Notes: generated by a model not told the origin, from the sequence alone. A stretch of DNA of 23,907 nt from Perkinsus chesapeaki (GCA_013115145.1 JAAPAO010000432.1:1-23907); one strand, 5' to 3'. Positions 9,536-19,049 are shown, numbered from the stretch's first letter. Program-made: numbers and translations.

Positions 9536-10014
9536 GCAAAGCTGACAAACACGTCGTCCTCTTCTTCGTCCGCATGCTCGATATCAGTATTTTCTTCCTC
9601 TTCAGGCATATCTTCGCCCCATTTCATATCACTTATGCATTTTATCACTGCCTCCCGTCCTTCTTCGTCAGTGACCTTAGCATATTGTGGGTAGGTCACG
9701 TTTCTGGTTTCAGAGAGCAAATAATTCCCTGCACGTACCCATTTGTTGGTCTTTGTGTATTGAAAATACTTCGCCAGGTTAACCGCTGTGTGCTCCTCTG
9801 TGATTTCCTCAAGCCCGATTATCGTCGACTTCATTACCGTCTTGGTGGGTTGTTCTTGATCCTCTGGGCAATGGTGTACGACGACGCCCATCACGCTTTG
9901 GTTGGATTTTCTCTGCCATGAATCGGCTGTGATGGAAACAACACTCTGCTTCTGTAAAATAGTTTTGGCATTCTCCATGCGGTCTTGAAGGGGTGTATAA
10001 CGATTGGTACACAT
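9536..10014 (-). pseudogene. hAT-like transposase fragment
   Basis: The minus-strand frame reads VVSITADSWQRKSNQSVMGV, HHCPEDQE, and EEITEEHTAVNLAKYF. This matches the hAT catalytic-domain layout: a T-x-D-x-W block with the first catalytic Asp, a following V-x-x-H strand, then the E-H-T-x-x-N-L/I block. No clear T-D-N-A-x-N-M block (second Asp) follows. The end is acidic (PEEEENTDIEHADEEEDD). It is cut at 9535 by the remnant LTR of the neighbouring element, so the C-terminal half with the dimerisation region is absent. The other half is not found beyond 3872. No hAT terminal repeats were seen. The family call is moderately sure. Confidence 0.55.
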
Positions 10015-10236
10015 AAATTACGTACACACGAAACTCGTACACAGAATTTTTGACTTTCAACTGGTACACCAAATTCCCGTACACTCAAATCTCTGTCGAC
10101 AAAATGTGATACACCAAAAATTGGTTCAGAGCCAAGTAGTACACAAAAATTCCGTTCACATAAGTGTCGTACACTAAGATTTGGTTCAGTTTGATTTCGT
10201 ACTCCTCGAACTCGTACACCCGATGACTCGTACATT
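10007..10236. repeat. Degenerate 15-bp minisatellite with GTACAC core
   Basis: GTACAC or a close variant begins at 10007, 10022, 10037, 10063, 10079, 10108, 10139, 10154, 10169, 10184, 10199, 10214 and 10230, mostly at multiples of about 15 bp. On the minus strand the frame 10235-9891 is open through the array. It reads as five-residue steps such as NLSVR, HLCER, DLSVR and EFGVP, with L/F at a fixed position. That recalls pentapeptide-repeat proteins but may only reflect the 15-bp unit. Confidence 0.85.
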
Positions 10237-10437
10237 TATGCGATTTTTTTTCAGTTTAGTAGGGAGATTACTCATTTGTTAATCCAGAGGTTGAGCGTTC
10301 AATTACCAGAGGCGACATAATTGGCAAACTTTGTCTGTCCGGCGGAGCAATTAGCACTTCTGGGGAGATCAATATTGAGTCAATGACGTAGAGACCACGT
10401 AGACCAAGCAAGGACCAACGTCGTAGACCACAAGCAC
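10237..10437. other. Short spacer upstream of the plus-strand BEL/Pao element
   Basis: No gene is recognised. There is a small repeat of CGTAGACCA at about 10388-10430. The start of the retrotransposon lies at or just after 10438. Confidence 0.4.
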
Positions 10438-10496
10438 AAGATTCTCAACAGACGTTACATGACCTTTGGAAAACGCCTGTTGTAGAAGTTCATTCA

Positions 10497-13400
10497 GTGA
10501 AGACAGAAGATTCATCAAATGCAACAGCGGATACGTCACAAGCCGTGAGACCTTATGTGGCCTATGATAAGCTCAGACGAGAAGCTCGATGCCTACGATG
10601 TTTTCAACGAGGACATACTGCAAGGGACTGCTCAAATCCACTGCCTCAACTACTAGAGGCCAGGTGTCTATGCTGTGGTAGGACTGGTCATGCAAGTAAA
10701 AACTGCAGATTGGCTGCTCGTAATAAGCAGTTAACTTGTATTCGGTGTGGTGGTCTCCATCATGTCCCGGCAATATGTAGAGGCCGGCTTATGCAAAATG
10801 TTACAAAGAAGGAAGCATCAAAAGAAGAGGCAACAGCGGCTGCAGCTTCCGAGGATAAGCAGGACGGAGAGGCTCCTACGACCAATGCATACTCTCTTTT
10901 GCCTGCCACTGATGCGACATGGCTCGCACATTCTTCAGATAAGCCTCTACATTCTATGCCATTGACTGTGGATATGAGTATTATTCCTGTGACTGGTGAC
11001 AAAGAGCCGAAGACTCTAAGGATGTTACTGGATACTGGCGCTGCTAGATCGTTCGTGGCTGAGGATTGGCGAGATAATAATATGGGCTTTATACATGGAA
11101 CTCGTGAAGAAGAAGTTGATGTTATGTTGGCTGATAAGAGAAGGTTCACGGCGAGACAATCCGTATTGTTATATGTCTCCCCACCAGGGAAAACCGGACC
11201 ATTGCCAATCTGGTGTCTCGTGAGTTCTTCTCTTTCTACTCCTGTGATTCTCGGCATGGCTAGTTTGAGATCCTTGCGACTTATGTTGTATCTCTCTCCT
11301 GATTCTGTTCTTTTAAAGTCCGGTGTCTCTGACTCCGCAATCCGTTCTTTATCTAGTTCCACTAGTGAGGATACTGGGTGTAGAGCCATGGCTAGTGATA
11401 AGGTAGTTTCATTGTTGTATAAGGCCTCAGAGTCTCAATTCGGGGAGAAGCAGGTGGGCCTTGATCTTATGTTATTATGTGAACCGGAGTGTCATCAATC
11501 TATGCTCTGTTCTGTGTTAACTGAGAGGATGCCTCCGGAATTTTCTGACTTGGAAGGATCCACGCTTCCATCCTCGGAAAGAGGCCTTGAGGATCCCTCT
11601 TCACCTAGTTCTGATGAAGATGGGAATAATAAGACTCTATTTGTTGGGCTTACTCCCGCTGACCACTTGACTATTGAAGGTCAGAAAAAGGATGTGAGTC
11701 GTTACACTTATAGTATACCATGGCTTGCGGACAAACGCCCAGTTGTCCCAGATAGGAGAACTATAGAAAAAGCTATCCATGCTGATCGTAAGTTCTGTGA
11801 TCGCTTGCAGGAGTCAGGACACTTGGATGCTTATTCTGCAGTTTTTGATAAGTATTTACTGCATGGTATTATAGAAGTTGTTCCTCCTGAGCATTATGTT
11901 CATTGCAAAGCTCTTCTCCGCCATTTTGCTGTGCACTCTGATTCTCGCACCACCCCAGTAAGACCGGTCCTTGATGGTAGGGCCTTTGCTGGCTTGATTG
12001 GTTCGGGATTAGGAAATAAGAGCTCTAAAGACCGTGTGTTGAGAAGTACTTTGAGAGCCTTAGGAGGATTTCGTCTTTATAAGTGTGCTGCCACATTAGA
12101 TGTCACAATGGCATTTTACATGTTATTACATACCTATGATGACTCCTTTTATTTCTGTATACCATTTAGAGGTCGTTTATATAGACTCCGAGCTCCCCCA
12201 ATGGGGGGACCCCATTCACCAGGTTGTCTACTGGATGCAATGCAACGACTCTGTGATGAAGCTTTATCTGACTTTGTGTGCCTCTATCCGCATCTAGTTA
12301 AGAATGGACTTGTACCTGTGTGCTTTTGCTTCTATATGGACGATCTCGTGGTTGGAGCGGACACTCCTCAGTTATTGAGTTTGGCTATCAGGTGCTTGCT
12401 GACAGTCTGTGACCGCCATGGCTTCAACTGCAGTGAAAAGAAGAGACAAATTGGGCCACCAGAAGGCGCTAATGCGGCACATGTCCTTGGACTACAGTGG
12501 AATAAGAATGATCAAATCTGTATTGTGCTGCCAGACCCCTCCTCCCTACCACCCCCTTATTCGTGTCCTTCTAATGATAACCTGTTGGCTGTGACGATTC
12601 GAGACCTTATGGGCTATGTTGCTCGAATCTATAATCCTCTGGGGTTCATTGGACATATGCTGTTGGCTATGAGATTGGTGGTTAAAGAAGAGTTAGACCG
12701 CACAGTGGACAAGGATTTGGATTCTTTTATTACAATTCCTTCCTATGACTCGATATTAAGGTTCACAGAAGACCTGGCCCGTTTCCCAGGCATACCGCGA
12801 GTCTTGTCCGTGCGGGAGGATCCTACTATATGTGTATTTATGGATGCGTCTGGCTTTGGATATGGTATAGTGGTGACTGATTCTCTCTTCAATATTATTC
12901 GTTGTAATAGCAAAATTATCAGTGGTCCTAGGACAGCATGGTCTATCGTTAAGAAGGAACTGTATGCACTTCAGCAGTCTGTCATTTTCTATGAGGAAAC
13001 TTGCTTAGCACTCTTAGCTGTGGATAAACCTCTACAACTGGTTCCACAATTCTACACTGATAATGCTGCTGATTATTTCAGACTAAGGAAGGCTATGCAG
13101 TATGCGGAAGAAGAGGACTCTTCGCAGCCTTGGCCACCCAAGCATCTTGACATACGCCCTTGGGAGGCCAAAGTCTTACTGCAACTTGCTAAGGATATCA
13201 AAGACTTACAAGGTTCAGTGTATCATTTGGCTGGACGTCACAATCCAGCGGATGCCTTTTCCCGCGGCAACGCTATCTCTGTTCTACCCCAAGTAGATGA
13301 AGGACTGAAACTAGCAGTGGAGGTAGCGCGCCGCCGGGAAGGCTTATCTTATGACTATGACTATGAGACTGAGTATAAATTGGGAAATGAAGAATGTTTG

Positions 13401-14291
13401 TGTACTATTCAATTATCTGATTCTGAGAACCCAGTAAGTCTGAAAGAAGCTATTATTTCTATGCAATATGGAGACTCTACATTGGGAAGGTTATTAGATC
13501 CTGAAAAGTTCGGTTGTCCAGAGCCGAGATTACTCCGTAAATATTCTGTTATTTATCCTAGAGACGGAACGCCCAAATATGTAGTTAATGCCGTTACGGA
13601 CGGCCTTGTTGTTCCGTATGGTCGGCAGTCAGATGTCGTTAAGGCGTTGCATCTCTTCTATTCTCATTTAGGGAGCCACAAGTTGTACAAAAGCACTGTG
13701 CATGACTTTGACTGTGGTTCTCTGAAGAACTTTGTTTCTTGTCAACACGATTGTGAGGTCTGCCGTGTCCAAAGAGGCTATAGGTCTCTAAGTCATCGCC
13801 TTGGCAGGTCTCTTTCTCGGACAGATAGGGCCTGGGAAGTCTTAAATGTGGATCTCATTGGCCCTTTTATGCAAAAAGACCGTGTGGTTTATGATTCGAA
13901 GGTGGAATCTACTATGTGTTTGGTCTTGGTGGATTCATACACTGGATTTCTGGCTTATTCAGTGCTACATGACTATGCTCCAGGCATTGAAGTGGCAAAA
14001 AGTTTGAATGGGATATGCTTGGATCATCAGTATCCGAAAGGTATTGTTTCAGACAATGACTCTAGGTTCTGCTCCGTACCGGTATCATCTTGGGCTCTTG
14101 GAATGGGCATAAGATGGGCTACTGTGCCCCCACATTGTTCACGTTGGAATGGTTGGGCAGAATCGAAGCATAAACTTATAAATTATTTCCTAAGGGCGTT
14201 GCTGACTGAGTGTGGCTATGATAAGCCTTATCAGATAAGGCAAGCTGGTATAATCTTATGGGTCGTGTCATTTTCCTTTGTAATAGTGTGA
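10497..14291 (+). CDS. Gag-Pol polyprotein (zinc knuckles, PR, RT, RNase H, integrase)
   Basis: One uninterrupted frame of 1264 codons. Three CX2CX4HX4C knuckles lie at residues 32-45, 57-70 and 81-94. The protease motif LLDTGAARSF has its DTG at 179-181. RT shows RPVLDGRAF, the motif A aspartate in AATLDVTMAFY, and YMDD at 613-616. RNase H starts with FMDASGFGYG near 783. Integrase has the HH-CC finger (FYSHLGSHKL ... CEVCRVQRG), NVDLIGPF, VSDNDSRF and NGWAESKH, with 35 residues between the last Asp and Glu. The first codon given is GTG and the frame is open upstream for about 35 codons, so the true start is unknown. The last residues (after QIRQAG) are out of frame. The long intact frame suggests this insertion is the youngest of the three. 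Confidence 0.9.
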   Translation: MKTEDSSNATADTSQAVRPYVAYDKLRREARCLRCFQRGHTARDCSNPLPQLLEARCLCCGRTGHASKNCRLAARNKQLTCIRCGGLHHVPAICRGRLMQNVTKKEASKEEATAAAASEDKQDGEAPTTNAYSLLPATDATWLAHSSDKPLHSMPLTVDMSIIPVTGDKEPKTLRMLLDTGAARSFVAEDWRDNNMGFIHGTREEEVDVMLADKRRFTARQSVLLYVSPPGKTGPLPIWCLVSSSLSTPVILGMASLRSLRLMLYLSPDSVLLKSGVSDSAIRSLSSSTSEDTGCRAMASDKVVSLLYKASESQFGEKQVGLDLMLLCEPECHQSMLCSVLTERMPPEFSDLEGSTLPSSERGLEDPSSPSSDEDGNNKTLFVGLTPADHLTIEGQKKDVSRYTYSIPWLADKRPVVPDRRTIEKAIHADRKFCDRLQESGHLDAYSAVFDKYLLHGIIEVVPPEHYVHCKALLRHFAVHSDSRTTPVRPVLDGRAFAGLIGSGLGNKSSKDRVLRSTLRALGGFRLYKCAATLDVTMAFYMLLHTYDDSFYFCIPFRGRLYRLRAPPMGGPHSPGCLLDAMQRLCDEALSDFVCLYPHLVKNGLVPVCFCFYMDDLVVGADTPQLLSLAIRCLLTVCDRHGFNCSEKKRQIGPPEGANAAHVLGLQWNKNDQICIVLPDPSSLPPPYSCPSNDNLLAVTIRDLMGYVARIYNPLGFIGHMLLAMRLVVKEELDRTVDKDLDSFITIPSYDSILRFTEDLARFPGIPRVLSVREDPTICVFMDASGFGYGIVVTDSLFNIIRCNSKIISGPRTAWSIVKKELYALQQSVIFYEETCLALLAVDKPLQLVPQFYTDNAADYFRLRKAMQYAEEEDSSQPWPPKHLDIRPWEAKVLLQLAKDIKDLQGSVYHLAGRHNPADAFSRGNAISVLPQVDEGLKLAVEVARRREGLSYDYDYETEYKLGNEECLCTIQLSDSENPVSLKEAIISMQYGDSTLGRLLDPEKFGCPEPRLLRKYSVIYPRDGTPKYVVNAVTDGLVVPYGRQSDVVKALHLFYSHLGSHKLYKSTVHDFDCGSLKNFVSCQHDCEVCRVQRGYRSLSHRLGRSLSRTDRAWEVLNVDLIGPFMQKDRVVYDSKVESTMCLVLVDSYTGFLAYSVLHDYAPGIEVAKSLNGICLDHQYPKGIVSDNDSRFCSVPVSSWALGMGIRWATVPPHCSRWNGWAESKHKLINYFLRALLTECGYDKPYQIRQAGIILWVVSFSFVIV

Positions 14292-14361
14292 CTCGTCCAA
14301 GCCTCTCAGCTTCTATCCAAGTTCTCTACACTATGTACATGGACGTGGGTTACCCCCTAGT

Positions 14362-14772
14362 ATGAATGCTCAAGGTTCTCTTTCTCCGGCAGCGGCGGCC
14401 TTTCTCGATAAGAATATACCTTTGAAGATGCCATCTAATGATGAATTAGAACTTATGATATTGGATTATTCACGGAGGCTGACTGAAGATTCAAAGTGGG
14501 TTGCTGTTGATGCCGAGAACTTAGATGCGACACTTCGTTCGCGTAAGGTATTAGCCGATGAGTCTGTGCTTCGTAGCAATTTTGATACTTTGAAGGTAGG
14601 CAATTCTGTGTTGCGATTCAATTATAATCGTAATAAGTTGGATCCATACTGGAATCCTGTAGTCTATAAAGTGATCTCTATCAGAGGTCAGATCGCAGCT
14701 ATTACTAGTGATCCTCTCCGTGCCAGACCTTTCTTTGAGTATATCGGCAACCTTAAGCGTATTGAAGTCTGA
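14362..14772 (+). pseudogene. Integrase C-terminal part of the BEL/Pao element
   Basis: The frame resumes about 70 bp after the main frame stops. It carries the usual integrase tail: KKVLADESVL-like basic helix, then VGNSVLRFNYNRNKLDPYWN and FEYIGNLKRIEV, a small beta-rich DNA-binding fold. At least two one-base shifts between about 14245 and 14362 separate it from the main frame, the last near PP-SMNAQGS. The stop is 52 bp before the LTR. Confidence 0.75.
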
Positions 14773-14824
14773 TTATTGATTATTTAACTATGAGCTCTGG
14801 CTTGGCCTGTGGCCGCCGCGGGAG

Positions 14825-14990
14825 TGTTGACTGTGCCTTGCAATCTTGATGCTCTTGCTATTCCTTGCTGTATATGAAATAGCTGTGGTTCTTGTGGCTG
14901 TGGTACTAAGTTGACAATTATACCGATAGTTATCCCGCACTAGTGGTTATCTTGCGTTCCTACGTACCCTTAAGGATAAGATTCTCAACA
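14825..14990 (+). repeat. 3' LTR of the BEL/Pao element (166 bp)
   Basis: It starts TGTTGA and ends TCAACA (6-bp terminal inverted repeat). It is preceded by GGCCGCCGCGGGAG, similar to the purine-rich junctions of the other two elements. It holds a TATATGAA box at about 14870. The last 13 bp recur at 10438-10450, next to gag. Confidence 0.65.
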
Positions 14991-15081
14991 AAACGGCTGA
15001 ACCGTTTCTGTTTGTGCTTGTGCAAAGCCAACTTCAATTAACAGTGAAGCCCGAATCAACGGTAAATCACAATAACAACAA

Positions 15082-15100
15082 CTATAACTTATAGCTATAA
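15082..15100. repeat. Small overlapping palindromes
   Basis: CTATAA-C-TTATAG (15082-15094) overlaps the even palindrome TTATAGCTATAA (15089-15100). Confidence 0.9.
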
Positions 15101-15153
15101 CACCCACAGAAATATAGCTAATCGCTTTCCTGCAATGTGCACGAACCCTAATG

Positions 15154-15209
15154 AGGAAACATTTCACGACTCGTGAAATGTTTCCTAGGCTCGTGAATCA
15201 CGAGCCTAG
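15154..15209. repeat. Two long perfect single-centre palindromes (33 and 25 bp)
   Basis: 15154-15186 has 16-bp arms (left arm AGGAAACATTTCACGA) around a central C. 15185-15209 has 12-bp arms (left arm CTAGGCTCGTGA) around a central A. They overlap by 2 bp, and both contain TCGTGA. No gene is seen between 14991 and 15345. Confidence 0.97.
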
Positions 15210-15345
15210 CGCTCGCCACAAAGAGAAGGTGCTACAGTAGAGTCACGCGCCCCAGGGCCGCCCACAGTCACGCGCCATTAAATTATTATGGACTCCCGTG
15301 GAGGCTCAATATTCTTGCGGCACTAAATTGTCTCACCAGTCACTA

Positions 15346-15519
15346 CAGCCCGACGCAATGAAATAGGATATTTCGTTTCTTATCTATTTGTCACTCAATA
15401 TCAAGCGTCGTGATATGAAATTTCAAACATGAGCACTATGACAAGAATAAAAAACGTGACACTAAATCGATCAACCGTTTCATGGCTAACTATTGATATC
15501 TTGGCGCGCGAAGTTTTCA
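15346..15519 (+). repeat. Left terminal inverted repeat of the Tc1 element
   Basis: It pairs with 16233-16406 over 174 bp with scattered mismatches. The match ends abruptly after the GGCGCGCGAAGTTTTCA region. The inner copy of the terminal motif present on the right side is absent here. Confidence 0.88.
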
Positions 15520-16091
15520 TTTGGATGAAAAACTTTAATTTAATTAAAAAATTTAATTTGGATGGCCCAGACGGAGTCTATCATTACTGGAAGCTTCCCA
15601 AGTCTCCCGGGCTACAGAGGTCGAAGCGTAGCTTCGGTGGAGGGTCAGTGATGGTGTGGGGAGCCATATGCGGGGACCAGAAGCTGGCGCTGGTAGTGGT
15701 GGATACTCGTTTGGATTCTGCGAAGTACCAGCAGCTCCTAACCGACCACCTCCTCCCGGTTTTAAAGGCCGGCATGGTCTTCCAACAAGATAACGCTCCG
15801 TGTCATGCCTCTCGTAGTACTAAAACGTGGTTAGAGGACAACAACGTGCCAACTTGCTCTTGGCCATCGTTGAGTCCAGATCTTAACCCCATTGAAAGTG
15901 TTTGGGGTAAGCTGGCTATGATGGTTTACAAGCCTGGCAGCCCTTCTTACACGAGCGTGGGGCAGTTGAAGGAGGCTATATTTGGGGCGTGGGACAATAT
16001 GGAGGTGGAATTCGTCAGGAAGTGCACCCGTTCCATGCGGAAGAGGCTGTGCAAAGTTCTGGAGGAAAAAGGAGAGTCAATTGACTATTAG
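15429..16091 (+). pseudogene. Tc1 transposase, N-terminally truncated
   Basis: The 220-codon frame keeps FNLDGPDGVYHYW, GGGSVMVWGAI, FQQDNAPCHAS (second catalytic Asp, residue 121) and SPDLNPIESVWG (Glu, residue 156), with 34 residues between them. The paired helix-turn-helix DNA-binding part is missing, and so is the usual F-S-D-E-x-K/R-F block with the first catalytic Asp: here the sequence reads NLIKKFNLDG. Its first ~30 codons are simply the left terminal repeat read as protein. It should be inactive as a nuclease. Confidence 0.9.
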
Positions 16092-16199
16092 TTTCTGATT
16101 TACGTGTAGCATGTGATTATGTATGTGTCTTAGTTCCTAGTATCAAGTTTTCAGCCTTTGAGTTGACCAGTGGGTGGAGAAACACAACCAAGTCTAAAG

Positions 16200-16406
16200 T
16201 ATTCTATTTCATTGCGTCGGTTCTGCGCGCGCTGAAAGTTTCGCGCGCCAAGATATCAGTGGATAGGCATGAAACGGCTGATCGATTTAGTGTCACGTTT
16301 TTTATTCTTGTTATAGTACTCATATTTAAAATTTCATATCACAACGCTTGATATTGAGTGAGAAATCTGAAAAATACGAATTATTCTATTTCATTGCGTC
16401 GGGCTG
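16200..16406 (-). repeat. Right terminal inverted repeat with two direct repeats (IR/DR)
   Basis: The terminal motif TATTCTATTTCATTGCGTCGG occurs twice in the same direction, at about 16200-16220 and 16382-16402. This is the two-site layout known in Sleeping Beauty-type Tc1 elements, where transposase binds both outer and inner sites. Confidence 0.85.
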
Positions 16407-16408
16407 TA

Positions 16409-17122
16409 CATGCAACTGCATGACAATAAATGAGTTTAAATGCCTTCGGGGGGTGTTGAACCTGCGTGGGCGTCAACTCCACTATCCTGCAATAGCTACT
16501 GGCCAGGCGGTACTGGACCAGCACTGGTTGGCTGCATATTACTAGTATTTTCCAATGTGTCCGACGTATCTTGTATGTCTATTTTGAGTCATAGTTTACG
16601 AGTCTGTACAGTTTGCGTTTAATCAGTAAAGGAGTTAATACATCTAATAACTTGTTACCATCGTTTATCGTACGCGTCGTTCTGTCACAACCGTGCATTA
16701 TCTTTATGCACCAACGATTCCATATCTATCACGAGGGAGGAAGAATTGTCAAGTGAGTCAATAGACTCGGCTTCTACCGCGACCCGCAACGTTGATTAAT
16801 GCAGAGGTAGTTCAACTATTGGATGACTCATAAACTCCAACTTTTAACTCAACACTACAATATGCGATACGCTAATATGCATCCAACGTGAACATCTTCA
16901 AGCCAACTGTAGAAGTAGAACACACAGAAAATATAACGTCGTTCAAGTATCATACCTACATGATCCAAAAGAAGTCGTACTCGAAGGCAGGTGGGTGCCT
17001 CAGAACGCGCACCGAGCATTCCAGGCACCGATGTTAACGCAAGGAGAATGTGAACTTCAGAGTATGAAGACCTGTTACGCTTATACTAAATTATCATTCA
17101 GTTTCGAATTACTTGTGCACTC
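16409..17122. other. Intergenic DNA between Tc1 and MULE
   Basis: No gene is recognised. A weak stem GTGCAT/ATGCAC lies near 16693-16712, and GGTGCCT/AGGCACC (23-nt loop) around 16993-17030. No MULE terminal repeat was identified here. Confidence 0.4.
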
Positions 17123-17830
17123 ATGATCACACGTACCGCAGACGGAACCCGTATAAACAAGCCAGCCAGATATAGGCAGTCGGATACCAATACAGCTACG
17201 AACTCTGGGAGTAGACCCGATTCTAGACCGAAGGCTTTACCCAAGACCAAAACTAAGCCTATAATCAAAGCGAAGAGTAAGCCTAAGGCCAGACTGCCGG
17301 GTAGGGGAAGAGGAAAAGGAAGAGGTCAACCAAAAAAGACCTATCCGGCTTCCACTATTCCACCTACATTTATTCACGCTGATATCTCCTCTCTGCCATA
17401 TGGTTCTTTAGCAGGGTTGGGAGCCCACAACTCACTAGTGAGCCCACAGAATACAATGCCATTAGCATGCAACTCCGTATCCTCATTACAGGAACCCAGC
17501 AGAGTTGATGGACCTGAGATACCTGATGTATACGATCCTATTGATGACCGATTCTCAGATGACGAAATCAGTGAATGTGGCTCGACAGGAACACGAGTAG
17601 TTGCACCTTTATCAAGCAATGCTACCGGTGATGGCTCCGCCCGAGCTATTCCTACTAATTTTAATGCTGGGCGTGGATCGAGTACAACTAACCCTATTTA
17701 TTTTGAATTTCCGACTTCACAGGCGGATTATGACATTAATGAATGCTCACCTGAGGATCCCGTACTGAGGTGTGCGGTATCCTCCTCGTCTTGGTTTGAT
17801 AAGCCACCTTCAGGTTTCTTACCGGACTGA
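17123..17830 (+). CDS. N-terminal region of the MULE gene or separate basic/acidic protein
   Basis: It starts at ATG 17123 and runs 235 codons. Residues about 35-72 are strongly basic and repetitive (KTKTKPIIKAKSKPKARLPG, then GRGRGKGRGQPKK), resembling a degenerate AT-hook or nuclear-targeting stretch. The rest is Ser/Asp/Pro-rich and looks disordered. The frame stops at 17830. A sensible acidic continuation (TGLTTEELEILLDPTSNEE) exists in the next frame from about 17821, so an intron or frameshift lies near 17800-17830. No known enzyme domain is seen. The link to the transposase downstream is inferred from direction and spacing. Confidence 0.5.
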   Translation: MITRTADGTRINKPARYRQSDTNTATNSGSRPDSRPKALPKTKTKPIIKAKSKPKARLPGRGRGKGRGQPKKTYPASTIPPTFIHADISSLPYGSLAGLGAHNSLVSPQNTMPLACNSVSSLQEPSRVDGPEIPDVYDPIDDRFSDDEISECGSTGTRVVAPLSSNATGDGSARAIPTNFNAGRGSSTTNPIYFEFPTSQADYDINECSPEDPVLRCAVSSSSWFDKPPSGFLPD

Positions 17831-18345
17831 CTACCGAGGAGCTCGAAATCTTGCTGGATCCAACCTCAAACGAGGAAACGCTGAGGCAACTTGGGACTGG
17901 AAACAACGAAGCAGGTAAGCCGGTTTGTGGTGAGGTATACTCACTGTTCCGTAAAGCGAAAGAAGCTTCTCCACTGTCCTCGCCATCGAATACTGCTAGA
18001 GAACAACAGACAGGGATACCTCCACCCGTCCAAGTCATATCACAACTATACTATCATTATTCAGTCACCCGGAACGTAGGTACTCCAAGAGATACAACTC
18101 CTCCTGGGAACCAGACCATGCTCTTCCTCAAGGGTACTTCCTGCCGAGCACAACGTCGTCGAACCCAATAATGAAGAAATGACAGATGTTGACACAAGTG
18201 ACCTAACAGAAGCTCATGACAGCGATGCTCCGGAAGAAGTTCCAGCAAGGCGGGGAAGCGGTATAAATTGGCACCATGTCGAAGATTTTGACGAAGAAGA
18301 TATTGCTCAAGCCTGGCTCGATAACAGACATTATTGCTCGAACAG
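17821..18345 (+). pseudogene. Middle part of the MULE gene (two frames, probable exons)
   Basis: The first frame (17821-18171) reads GLTTEELEILLDPTSNEETL with a Ser/Pro/Thr-rich tail. From about 18152 another frame reads an acidic stretch (NNEEMTDVDTSDLTEAHDSD) and then GSGINWHHVEDFDEEDIAQA and WLDNRHYCSNR. This looks like the start of a FLYWCH-like DNA-binding domain seen in MULE transposases. It ends at AG|GTAAAT (18345/18346), a good intron donor. Whether these pieces are exons or decayed coding cannot be settled from one copy. Confidence 0.45.
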
Positions 18346-19049
18346 GTAAATCGTATACCATGGTACCTGGGAACCGCATAAGGTTTTTGTTGTAAGTATT
18401 ACTATATATACAAAATTAGCACGCGCACAATATGAATTTGAATATGAATATGAATTTCCGCAAATTCGAAATTTGTACCACCTGCTTTCATCTCCATGGT
18501 TAACGTAACATATCCTTGAGTTCTGCCTGGTAGAACTCTAATCGACATGTTCTACCACGCCGTTAGTCTAGCACGTTTAGCGAGCTATTCGGCAACGCAA
18601 GATTGAGACGCCAGCATTCTTCTAATTCTCCAGACATGTCTAGCAATTCTATATCAAGCCACAGAGCATCACGAACAAAAATCGTATACATCATCACCGT
18701 TTACACACGTATAGATAGACAAATTTGATGGGTGTAAAAATTCTTTTCGTATTCATCAGTCTGCATTCCGTTTCTGCGTGACACTGTCAGATTTCTTTCG
18801 GAAATGACTACCTAGAATTATCAGGGCAAAACGCTGATTGTGTGAAATTAGAACAAATTGCGAAATACAAAAAACTATATTATGAATAGTTAAGATTTTT
18901 CAGGATTTTTCTTCTCGAAATAAACGTCCGATTTGAAAATCCAATGTCCCCGGAGAATTGGTATTTGAAATCTATCGTGAAACCTTCCTCTCGTAACATA
19001 ACGCGCGTTCTACATGACACATTCGCTTACACTCGATTTCTAAATTCAG
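18346..19049. other. Probable intron(s) and degraded coding upstream of the MULE catalytic exon
   Basis: AT-rich sequence begins at the donor 18346 and ends at the acceptor-like TCTAAATTCAG (19049). A second donor-like GTAAGTATT is near 18391. A hairpin TGGTAGAAC/GTTCTACCA (18528-18536 and 18549-18557, 12-nt loop) lies inside. A frame at 18944-19049 (ENWYLKSIVKPSSRN) may be a further exon. Confidence 0.4.

Larger units (their letters stand above)
10438..14990 (+). mobile_element. BEL/Pao-type LTR retrotransposon, 5' end truncated
   Basis: The element has zinc knuckles, protease, RT, RNase H and integrase in one direction, plus a 3' LTR. After the RT comes a segment IYNPLGFIGHMLLAMRLVVKEEL, which has the shape of the Y-D-P-L-G-L-I stretch typical of BEL/Pao elements. 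A 13-bp sequence AAGATTCTCAACA at 10438-10450 equals the last 13 bp of the 3' LTR (14978-14990). This suggests a 5' LTR remnant. Most of gag (the capsid part) is missing. Confidence 0.8.
15346..16406 (+). mobile_element. Tc1-family DNA transposon, internally deleted
   Basis: The ends read TA-CAGCCCGACGCAATGAAATAG and its inverse, giving a TA target duplication at 15344-15345 and 16407-16408. Total length is 1061 bp against the 1.6-1.7 kb usual for the family. The transposase keeps only its catalytic half. The family is Tc1 by the DD34E spacing. Confidence 0.92.

Noticed and set aside
10438-10496. Open frame upstream of the BEL/Pao Gag-Pol start (RPRRPSKDQ...)
   Set aside because: It follows an in-frame stop and is made of a CGTAGACCA repeat. 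It may be leader sequence rather than Gag.
10760-11389. 209-codon minus-strand frame inside Gag-Pol
   Set aside because: It is the antisense shadow of the coding frame with protease and knuckle motifs.
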